Below are positions 1 to 6,974 of a DNA stretch of 8,302 bases, piece after piece. Each line of letters starts with the position of its first letter. Positions within the stretch are counted from its first letter, which is position 1. The DNA lies in the NCBI GenBank assembly GCA_902461985.1, contig CABQAB010000082.1, positions 1 through 8,302 of the forward strand, written 5' to 3'. The notes below the pieces were generated by a model that was not told the DNA's origin, did no database searches, and saw only the letters and a list, made by a program, of their open reading frames with translations. Origin of the DNA: an uncultured Bacteroidales bacterium (lineage in GTDB: Bacteria > Bacteroidota > Bacteroidia > Bacteroidales > UBA932). The position numbers and the translations under genes were made by a program.

Positions 1-1399
1 TTTTGTTTAATAAATTGCCTTCGGCCTCGGCGGAAATCAGATAGACCTCGGCGAATCTCATGAGATAGAAGTCGGCGCAACCGGAATTCACGTCAAAAGT
101 AGGGTCAAGGTATTTCTTGAAATACGGCAGGCAGGACGAGCCGTCGATAATCCTGATGCAGGTGTAGTAAGGGTATATTTTCAGAGATGCAGAAGAGTTG
201 AGCCTTCCGCAGGAGGTATGGATGAACGATGCGTCGAAACGCGGGTCGGGACAGGACACGAAAATATTTCTCGTGTCGGCGTTCACTCCCTTCTCTCCGC
301 CGTTGTCTCCGGCAAACTTCTGGAAAAGGAAGCGTGACGGACGGAAGCGGCCGAAATTGCCGTTCTTGGTGGTAGTATTGGAAGAGCCTTCCACGAACTG
401 GGGCAGAGACATGAGCGCGAGCCTGTTTTCTGAAGCGGAAGTGTTGGTGGACTGCAGCACGAAAATCCTCTCGTCCAGAGTGAAGTCCTCAGGCTCTGTC
501 CATCTGAACAGCAGGCGGTAGTCTCCGGCGAGTCTGTACGGTCCGTCGGAAATCACGTATTCAGAAGTCCGGAGGCATTTCTCCCAGGCATCCCTTGCCG
601 AACTTATACCTATGACAGTAAAATCCGGAGTACGAGGGTCCCGGCCTGCGGCAATGAGCGAAGCGTCCTTGCCAGGGTCGAAAAACTGGTCCTGAGCGTC
701 CTTTTCAAAAGAGGAAAGAATTGAGCCTATGGTCATATAGACAGAAGATTTCATGGCAGTAGCTGCCCATTTGCACGGTCTTCCGCTGTATGGGTCTGTG
801 ATTTCCGCCTTGTCCCTCATGTGTTTCTCCGCAAATTCAAGGTCTTCAACGATGCTTGCGTAGACCTTGTACCAGGCTTCCCGAGGCTTGTTGGTCTCCT
901 GCATGGATTTCGGGCAGGTAAGGATAAGAGGCACGTCGCCGTACAGCCTTACGAGATAGTAGTAGAGCACGGCCCTGTAGAATCTCGCCTCGCCCTCTAT
1001 CTGCAGTTTGAAACCCTCATCCACAGGGCTGTCAGGCAGATTGTCAAGCAGACGGTTGCAGCAGTTCACGGCCGCGTAGAGTTCGGCGTACCAACCCTGG
1101 TTCGGGGCAGTAGTGGAATACTTGGCGAATTTCAGTCCCTCCATCCAGTCGTCCTGGGTTCTCTGCCCCTTCCACATCAGAAGCCCGGAAGCCGTATGCA
1201 GCTGCTCGTTCATATAGCCTTGCATCATGTATCTTCCGTAAAAGGATGACAGGATGCCGTAGATATGGGATTCGAGGGCCTCCTCGCTGTTGTACACCGA
1301 CTTTTCCGAAAGCGACGTAGACGGATTCTCGGAAAGGAAATCAGAACATGAGACGGCAAGCAGCAGGACCGCCGGAAGCACTAAGATATATTTTTTCAT
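1..1399 (-). CDS. SusD/RagB-family nutrient-binding outer-membrane lipoprotein (3' end beyond window)
   Basis: This is the surface lipoprotein partner of the SusC receptor upstream; in the family it binds oligosaccharides or peptides and acts as a lid on the SusC barrel. There are 466 uninterrupted codons to the left edge, and spot checks at several places gave one consistent frame. The N-terminus MKKYILVLPAVLLLAVSC is a lipoprotein signal with the lipidated Cys at residue 18, followed by SDFLSENP, the usual start of mature SusD proteins. EARFYRA (about 137-143) and RLYGDVPL (151-158) are the conserved SusD helices, and FAEVYLISAEA (449-459) is the conserved C-terminal TPR helix. SusD proteins usually run 500-600 residues, so perhaps 50-130 are missing. 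The ATG at 1399 is chosen because GGAG at 1407-1410 is well spaced from it; an in-frame ATG at 1405 is too close to that site. The gap to the SusC stop is 12 bases. The ligand cannot be predicted. Confidence 0.96.
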   Translation of the reverse strand, partial: MKKYILVLPAVLLLAVSCSDFLSENPSTSLSEKSVYNSEEALESHIYGILSSFYGRYMMQGYMNEQLHTASGLLMWKGQRTQDDWMEGLKFAKYSTTAPNQGWYAELYAAVNCCNRLLDNLPDSPVDEGFKLQIEGEARFYRAVLYYYLVRLYGDVPLILTCPKSMQETNKPREAWYKVYASIVEDLEFAEKHMRDKAEITDPYSGRPCKWAATAMKSSVYMTIGSILSSFEKDAQDQFFDPGKDASLIAAGRDPRTPDFTVIGISSARDAWEKCLRTSEYVISDGPYRLAGDYRLLFRWTEPEDFTLDERIFVLQSTNTSASENRLALMSLPQFVEGSSNTTTKNGNFGRFRPSRFLFQKFAGDNGGEKGVNADTRNIFVSCPDPRFDASFIHTSCGRLNSSASLKIYPYYTCIRIIDGSSCLPYFKKYLDPTFDVNSGCADFYLMRFAEVYLISAEAEGNLLNK

Positions 1400-1406
1400 C
1401 TTCATT

Positions 1407-1410
1407 CTCC
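1407..1410 (-). promoter_or_regulatory. Likely ribosome-binding site deciding the SusD start
   Basis: The SusC-SusD junction reads TAACGGAGAATGAAGATG on the minus strand. GGAG ends seven bases before the ATG at 1399 but only one base before the in-frame ATG at 1405, so the second ATG is the better start. The choice changes the protein by only two residues (MK before MKKYIL) and does not affect the lipoprotein signal. Confidence 0.5.
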
Positions 1411-1411
1411 G

Positions 1412-4400
1412 TTAAAAAGTGAATTTCACGTCAAAGCTGAAACTGCGGGCGGAAGGATATGAGCCGGAATCAGCACCCATTCTCATAACGTCAGAGCCGA
1501 AACTGTTCACGTCAGGGTCCCATCCGCTGTATTTTGTCCAGAAATAGAGATTGTCAGCCGAGAATCCCAAGTTCAGGCCTTTCAGCACCTTCTTTTTCTT
1601 CAAAGGAATATCGTACGAAAGGGAGAGGTTGGCCAGACGGAGATATGAACCGTCCTCTATGTCAGTGTCCTTCACATAACGCGTCTCCGTGCTTGTCATA
1701 GCCCCTATCGCCCAGTATTTCGCCGCCGGATTTTCAGGAGTCCAGGCATTGTAGTATGCTTCCCTCAGCACATTGTGGTTTTTCTGCGAAGTGTCGGTCT
1801 CCCTTATCCTGTTAACATTTATTATGTCGCCTCCGGAGCGGCCGTAGAAGTTTACGGAAAGACTGAGTCCGCGCCATGTCAGGGAAGTCGAGAATCCGTA
1901 GATGAATTTCGGATTCGGGTTTCCTATCACCATGCGGTCGTCCGGGTCTATATACCCGTTGCCGTTCACGTCCACATAGCGCAGATGCCCCGGAGCCGCC
2001 GGTTCTCCTCCGTTAACTATGGCCGGTCCGGTTTCGCCCTCCTGCACTATCCCGGCCGTCTTGTAGCCGTAGAAAAGCCCCATCTCGCAGCCTTCTATGA
2101 ATATCGAGGCAGGGCCATTGGCATAATTGGAGCTTCCCACGCTCGAACCGTAGAAGAACACGGCGTCACGGCCCGTATTTTCATCCATGTTCACTCTTCC
2201 CGCAGAGGCGGATTCGCTTATGGACATGATGGTATTCCTGTTCAGGGATATGTTTCCGCTTATTCTCCATTCAAAGTCTCTCATAACGACCGGAGCCGCT
2301 TCAAGAGTGAATTCAAGGCCTCTGTTGCGCACTACTCCCTCATTGACCCACATGGTGGAGAATCCCGAAGACGTGGCGATGTTCTTCCGCTGGAGCAGAT
2401 CAAAGGTCGTCTTGCTGTAGGCATCGGCAGTGAGTGCCAGCCTGCCTTTCCACATGGCGAAGTCGATTCCGGCATTATACTGCCCTGTCGTCTCCCATTT
2501 GAGGTCCGGGTTGGCGATGTTGACCGGGACAAGCCCGACAGCATATCCGGCATTGTTGGAAGGGTCGTGGTCGGCATAGGTCGAATTGCCGAAATTGGAA
2601 AGGGTCTGGTAGCTCGTGATGGCCTGGTTTCCAACCATTCCCCAGCCGAGACGTATCTTTGCCTGCGAAATCAGAGGAGTAGTGAACCACGGCTCCTCGT
2701 TCATTCTCCACGCGAGGGCGAGGGACGGGAACGAAGCCCATTTGTTCCGGTTCTGGAATTTGCTCGATCCGTCAAGCCTGTAAGTCGCCGTCACAACATA
2801 TCTGTCCTTCCAGCTGTATATGGCCCTCGCGAAAAACGAGAGCGTGGATGAGCGGCTTTCAATATATGAATTGGAGGCGTTAGGTGCGGAAGTTATGGCA
2901 TTGCCAAGACCGTTGTACTGCAATATGTTCCAGCCCTGTACAGTCGATTTGAACACCATCGAGCTGTTCACGGACGAACCGAGCATCGCGGAGATGTTGT
3001 GTCCCTTTCCGCTCCACTGGTACTGCAGGGTGTTGTCCCAGTTCCAGTTGATGTACTTGAAATCGGCAATCGCTCCTGTAGAGCCTTCAGAAGTGGAATT
3101 GATACGCGAAGACTTGAATTTCACGTAGTTGCTGTTCCTGAAGTCCCCCCCTAATGTGGATCTGAATGAAAATCCGTCGAGGAACTTGACCTGGGCATAT
3201 ACGCTCGGAGTGACCCTGACTTCCTTCCTGTCGTTCACGAAATCCGTAAGCCACCTGTTCGGGCCTGACTTGAGGTCGAGATCCTCTTCATTGTCGGCAT
3301 CGTCGCTGATTCCGGTATAGGGACGGTACGAAAGTATGCTCCTTATAAGGGAAGTCGCCGCAGTAGCCTTTCCGCTGCTCTGCCCCTGCTGGGAGTTTAT
3401 GTAGGATATTCCCGTCTTCGTGCCCACGCGGAAGTGTCTGGTGAACTGCTTTTCGAGGTTCATGCGGGTAGTGAGAGTCTTGAGTCCGGTAGTCTTCACT
3501 ATGCCCTGCTTGTCGTTGTAGCCCAATGAGAAATTGTAGGAGAGAGTCTTCGGACGTCCGGATACGGAGAGATGGTATCTCTGCCCTACCGCCGTGCGGA
3601 AAGAATAGTCCTGCCAGTCTACGGGCTGCACCAGAAGCCCTTCGCGGGTCGCCGGGTTCTCGAATATTCCGGCCATGAGAGCGTCTACGGAAATGCCCGC
3701 AGCCTTCTGAGCGTCCATGAAGTCTATATATTCATCGAATGAAAGTATGTCCATCTTCCTGTAGCGGGAAGATATGTCCACACCTGCGGAGAACACCACC
3801 TTCGGCTTTTCGCTGTCAGCCGTCACCGTAGTTATCAGCACTACTCCGTTCGCTCCCAAGGCACCGTAGATAGCGGTGGCGGAGGCGTCCTTGAGTATCT
3901 CTATGTTTGCTATGTCCTGGGGACTTATGCCAAGCAGGCCGTTTGATTCTTCGTCAGTACCCTCGTTGTCAGTGCCCACGGTAAGTATGGATTCGGACTG
4001 GGTCGGATTGTTGAGAATCACGCCGTCCACCACATAGAGAGGTTCGTTGCTGCCGTGGAAAGAGCCAGTGCCCCTGACCCTCACCGACACTCCTGCATCA
4101 GGCCCTGCATTGTTCGAGACCACGTTCACTCCCGCGGCCCTGCCCACAAGCAGCTGGTTGAGCGATGTCGAGCGGGAAGCCGTCGATTCATCTATCCTGA
4201 CCGAAGTCACGCTGCCCGTGAGGTCGCTCCTCCTGACAGAGCCGTAGCCCACGACCACCGCATCGTCAAGAATCTGGGAATCCTCTTCAAGCACGAAGTT
4301 CAGCACGGAGGACTTCCCTCTCTCACGTTCAGTCTCCTTGAAACCGAGACAGGAAACCGTAAGCACCACATTCCCCTCAGGCAGGTCTATGCTGTATTTT

Positions 4401-4579
4401 CCGTCCACATCCGTAACCACAGCCACGGAAGAACTGCCTTTGAGCATGACCACAGCACCGGCGACTGGACCGCCTTCAGAATCCCTGACAACGCCGGAAA
4501 CCGTATTCCCGGACTGGGCGTATGAAACGGCTGCAGAAACCAGTATTATTATGAGCGTCAATATTATATGTCTTTTCAT
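1412..4579 (-). CDS. SusC/RagA-family TonB-linked outer-membrane receptor
   Basis: This is a complete 1055-residue receptor that would import a SusD-bound ligand across the outer membrane using TonB energy. Residues 1-21 are a signal peptide (cleavage likely after SYA). About 27-98 is a CarboxypepD_reg-like Ig domain (SGVVRDSEGGPVAGA, then TDVDGKYSIDLP). DDAVVVGYG at 105-113 is the TonB-box region typical of SusC. The plug spans about 117-252, with GRAAGVNV, RVRGTGS, EPLYVVDGV and IEILKDASATAIYGALGANGVVLITT as landmarks. The rest is a large barrel with the conserved EF-hand-like DVNGNGYIDPDDR at 870-882, and it ends in VKFTF, an aromatic-terminated beta signal. There is no STN domain before the Ig domain, so direct signalling to a FecR-type anti-sigma factor is not expected. 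The start is supported by GGGGGA six bases upstream. It lies 12 bases after the shorter receptor gene and 12 before SusD. The length is normal for SusC. Confidence 0.97.
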   Translation of the reverse strand: MKRHIILTLIIILVSAAVSYAQSGNTVSGVVRDSEGGPVAGAVVMLKGSSSVAVVTDVDGKYSIDLPEGNVVLTVSCLGFKETERERGKSSVLNFVLEEDSQILDDAVVVGYGSVRRSDLTGSVTSVRIDESTASRSTSLNQLLVGRAAGVNVVSNNAGPDAGVSVRVRGTGSFHGSNEPLYVVDGVILNNPTQSESILTVGTDNEGTDEESNGLLGISPQDIANIEILKDASATAIYGALGANGVVLITTVTADSEKPKVVFSAGVDISSRYRKMDILSFDEYIDFMDAQKAAGISVDALMAGIFENPATREGLLVQPVDWQDYSFRTAVGQRYHLSVSGRPKTLSYNFSLGYNDKQGIVKTTGLKTLTTRMNLEKQFTRHFRVGTKTGISYINSQQGQSSGKATAATSLIRSILSYRPYTGISDDADNEEDLDLKSGPNRWLTDFVNDRKEVRVTPSVYAQVKFLDGFSFRSTLGGDFRNSNYVKFKSSRINSTSEGSTGAIADFKYINWNWDNTLQYQWSGKGHNISAMLGSSVNSSMVFKSTVQGWNILQYNGLGNAITSAPNASNSYIESRSSTLSFFARAIYSWKDRYVVTATYRLDGSSKFQNRNKWASFPSLALAWRMNEEPWFTTPLISQAKIRLGWGMVGNQAITSYQTLSNFGNSTYADHDPSNNAGYAVGLVPVNIANPDLKWETTGQYNAGIDFAMWKGRLALTADAYSKTTFDLLQRKNIATSSGFSTMWVNEGVVRNRGLEFTLEAAPVVMRDFEWRISGNISLNRNTIMSISESASAGRVNMDENTGRDAVFFYGSSVGSSNYANGPASIFIEGCEMGLFYGYKTAGIVQEGETGPAIVNGGEPAAPGHLRYVDVNGNGYIDPDDRMVIGNPNPKFIYGFSTSLTWRGLSLSVNFYGRSGGDIINVNRIRETDTSQKNHNVLREAYYNAWTPENPAAKYWAIGAMTSTETRYVKDTDIEDGSYLRLANLSLSYDIPLKKKKVLKGLNLGFSADNLYFWTKYSGWDPDVNSFGSDVMRMGADSGSYPSARSFSFDVKFTF

Positions 4580-4585
4580 ACTCGA

Positions 4586-4591
4586 TCCCCC
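4586..4591 (-). promoter_or_regulatory. Likely ribosome-binding site of the full-length SusC gene
   Basis: The junction reads TAAGGGGGATCGAGTATG on the minus strand. The purine run GGGGGA begins directly after the stop codon of the shorter receptor and ends six bases before the SusC ATG. It supports the 4579 start and suggests that SusC is translated from the same message as the upstream gene. Bacteroidota depend only weakly on Shine-Dalgarno pairing, so its strength is uncertain. Confidence 0.5.
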
Positions 4592-6970
4592 TTACTGAAA
4601 CAAAAATCTTATACCTGCGACCACACTTCTGTATGACGGACAGCAGCCGTAGTCTATCCCGTGGACTCCGTACATCCCGTAACAGTCAGGGCCGGTGTTC
4701 CACTGTCCGTATGCCGACCACGCGAAGAGATTGCGTCCGCTCAGGCTCAGTCCGAGACCTTTGAGGAATTTTATGTCCTTGAACTTGAAGTCATAGGAGA
4801 GCGAAAGGGAAGCCATGCGGAAACGGTCGGACTTCCTCAGGCTGCTGCCGAGAAGGGCGTCAGATTCCGGAAAACCTTCGTGCTGGCTGCTGAGGTCCGC
4901 CGTCATTCCCCCTGCGTTCCAGTCGAAAACCGCGTCAAGCCGCAATGCCCTCCATGAAAGTCCCGTGCGTACGGCTCCGTAAAACGGGGGAAGCGCAGAA
5001 CCGAGAACGGTCCTGTCGGCCGCACTTATCTTCCCGTCACCTGTTTTGTCGGCTATGCTGCCGTCAGCGAGCACTTCATAGCCCACGAACGAGCAGAGAG
5101 GCCGCCCTACGATATTCATGACAGGAGTAATGCCGCCCAGGTTCCTGCCGGCTGCCGCAGCAGAACTGCCGGTCACGACGCTGCCGCACCAGCTGAATGA
5201 CGCTCCGAGAGTCCATTTCCAGTCTCCGGTCTGCACCGGCACCGCATCGATGTCGGCCTCCACTCCGGAAGAAGTGAACGAAACCATCTGTGACGAGACT
5301 CCCTGTCTTTCGCCGTAAGTCCACAGATAACCCTCTGCAGGCTCTTTTCCGAAATTGAATATGTCAAAGCCCTCGTCGCTGTGCCTGCGGAAGTATTTCG
5401 CGGACACTCCCAACCTTCCGTCCAGGAAGTCGAGGGAGAAACCGGCGTGCCACTCTTCGCTGACCTTGCGCATAAAACCCTCATAGAAGAAGCTGTAGTC
5501 CTTGTCCACCGGCTCGAAAGAGGCGAGATAGTTCCCGAATGAATTGTACGCGACAGCCTGTCCCGTGGAAGCGCGGCCATAGCCGCCCTCCATCATTATT
5601 CCGTCCCATATCTTCACGCGTCCGTCCACGCCATAATGCAGCGTAGGAGTCGAGTCATAATACCGCGGAGTCCACTCCGGAGTGACGTTGAAGTCTATCT
5701 GCACCCAGTCGGCGTAGGAATACTCTCCGGAAAGCCATGCGGAATAAGAGTCACACACGACTGAAGAGTTGTCAATCACCGTTTTGCTGGAATGTATGTT
5801 CAGGCCTTTGGCGCGAAGTTCCTGACTCAGGAAGTCCGAGCCGTCCATTATGTTGTTTCTGCTCCGGTCGAGGACTATTCCCGCCCCGGCGGACAGTTTG
5901 ACATGGTTCATGCCGAAATATCTGTTCCAGTTGAAGGACGGCCGTGCATAGAGCCTCAGGCCAGAATAACCTGAGATAGAGGCATATCCGTTATTTTCCG
6001 CCCCTACTGGAGTACCGGTGCCCCACCAGAGATAGCGGGTGAGATTGTGGTAGTCCACTCCGGCTTCCGCCTTGAAATTGAGTTCCTTGAGAAAGTTGAC
6101 CGTGAGTGCGCTCGAATTCACTACACGGTAGCTCACCGCGTCATTGTCGAAATCTTCCAGCCAGTTCTCCGTACCGCCATAGGCCCGAGAGTCCGGGAAT
6201 CTGGCCGACATGGTCAGAGACGGAGCGCCGTAGTCCCCTACCACAAGAGGAGAAGAAGTCCGGCCGGCCGAGCAGACAGTGTTCGTCGAAAACCACAGCA
6301 CGGGATTTACCATCGTCCTGTAGAATACGGAGAAATTGCCGCCGTCAAGGGAATTTCTGCGCAGTGAGCCGTTTGTGCTCTTGAACTCGCCTGCAATATT
6401 CAGCAGGGAATTGCCCTTTGTCCATGAAAGGAGCAGAGAGTGGTTGTGCCCCACTCCAGTGCGTGATGCCGCAGAACGGGAGTAAGGGCTGACAATCTCC
6501 AGACCTGAATTCCACTCTGCGGTCAGGCCTTCGTCCGAAAGCCTGCGTCCGGTGCTTATGAGTATGACACCGTTGCCGCCGTACTGTCCGTAAGCGGAGG
6601 CTGCGGAGAGATCTTTCAGAACCGTCATTTTCTCTATGGTGAATGAGTTGAGAAACGACAGCTGGTCTTCCACCGTGAGGAATGACGCCTGAAGGTCGGC
6701 CAGAGGCATCCCGTCTATGACCCACAGAGGCTGTGAGCCGGACATGGCCGAATTGACGCCCCTGAGGAAGACGGAATATCCGGACGTAATGTCACCGTTG
6801 TAACTTCCGGTACGCACACCGGACATTCTTCCTTCGAGCAGGCGGGCCGGCGAGTCGAATGTCTGCCGGACCACGGTTGAAGAGTCATTCAGTTCAAGGC
6901 GTTCCTGAGCTCCGAGCCGCATAGCCGACAGAAGACAGAAGGAAGCCAATATGTAGAGATTCGGTTTCAT
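4592..6970 (-). CDS. Short SusC-like TonB-dependent receptor lacking the N-terminal extension
   Basis: This is an outer-membrane receptor of the SusC family, but only about 792 residues long. MKPNLYILASFCLLSAMRLGAQ is a signal peptide (cleavage likely after GAQ or LGA). Only about 20 residues separate it from the plug (about 40-142), which keeps LLEGRMSGVR, FLRGVNS, PLWVIDGMPL, MTVLKDLSAASAYG and GGNGVILIST. There is no CarboxypepD_reg-like domain and no clear TonB box. The barrel has the EF-hand-like DKTGDGKISAADR (641-653), then SLSYDFKFK and GRNLFAW, and ends GIRFLFQ. After the plug it has about 650 residues against about 800 in the neighbouring SusC, so loops or strands are reduced. The start at 6970 leaves 4 bases after the upstream stop and gives a lysine-led signal peptide. 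In-frame ATGs at 6982 and 6994 would overlap the upstream gene. No Shine-Dalgarno site is seen, which is common in Bacteroidota. Ligand and partner are unknown. Confidence 0.9.
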   Translation of the reverse strand: MKPNLYILASFCLLSAMRLGAQERLELNDSSTVVRQTFDSPARLLEGRMSGVRTGSYNGDITSGYSVFLRGVNSAMSGSQPLWVIDGMPLADLQASFLTVEDQLSFLNSFTIEKMTVLKDLSAASAYGQYGGNGVILISTGRRLSDEGLTAEWNSGLEIVSPYSRSAASRTGVGHNHSLLLSWTKGNSLLNIAGEFKSTNGSLRRNSLDGGNFSVFYRTMVNPVLWFSTNTVCSAGRTSSPLVVGDYGAPSLTMSARFPDSRAYGGTENWLEDFDNDAVSYRVVNSSALTVNFLKELNFKAEAGVDYHNLTRYLWWGTGTPVGAENNGYASISGYSGLRLYARPSFNWNRYFGMNHVKLSAGAGIVLDRSRNNIMDGSDFLSQELRAKGLNIHSSKTVIDNSSVVCDSYSAWLSGEYSYADWVQIDFNVTPEWTPRYYDSTPTLHYGVDGRVKIWDGIMMEGGYGRASTGQAVAYNSFGNYLASFEPVDKDYSFFYEGFMRKVSEEWHAGFSLDFLDGRLGVSAKYFRRHSDEGFDIFNFGKEPAEGYLWTYGERQGVSSQMVSFTSSGVEADIDAVPVQTGDWKWTLGASFSWCGSVVTGSSAAAAGRNLGGITPVMNIVGRPLCSFVGYEVLADGSIADKTGDGKISAADRTVLGSALPPFYGAVRTGLSWRALRLDAVFDWNAGGMTADLSSQHEGFPESDALLGSSLRKSDRFRMASLSLSYDFKFKDIKFLKGLGLSLSGRNLFAWSAYGQWNTGPDCYGMYGVHGIDYGCCPSYRSVVAGIRFLFQ

Positions 6971-6974
6971 AGCG

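Noticed and set aside
1..16. AT-rich left edge read as the end of the SusD gene or an intergenic region
   Set aside because: In the SusD frame it reads GNLLNK with no stop, directly after the ISAEAE motif; family members normally continue for many more residues, so it is still coding.
821..1249. A 142-codon plus-strand open frame opposite the SusD gene
   Set aside because: It has the same codon-paired antisense register as the SusC shadow. The opposite strand encodes the conserved SusD helices EARFYRA and RLYGDVPL at this place.
1775..2851. A 358-codon open frame on the plus strand, antisense to the SusC gene
   Set aside because: Its codons pair exactly codon-for-codon with SusC codons, so stops would need TTA, CTA or TCA codons in SusC, which this gene rarely uses here. 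The translation shows no recognisable domain, whereas the minus-strand frame is an unmistakable SusC barrel.
4580..4591. A separate promoter or terminator between the two receptor genes
   Set aside because: Only 12 bases separate the genes, and they hold a ribosome-binding site. There is no inverted repeat or TAnnTTTG-type promoter element in the gap.
1412..6970. The short receptor as a frameshifted or truncated copy of SusC
   Set aside because: It has its own signal peptide, complete plug, barrel with the calcium-like motif and a proper C-terminal strand in one uninterrupted frame, so it is an intact gene and not a pseudogene.
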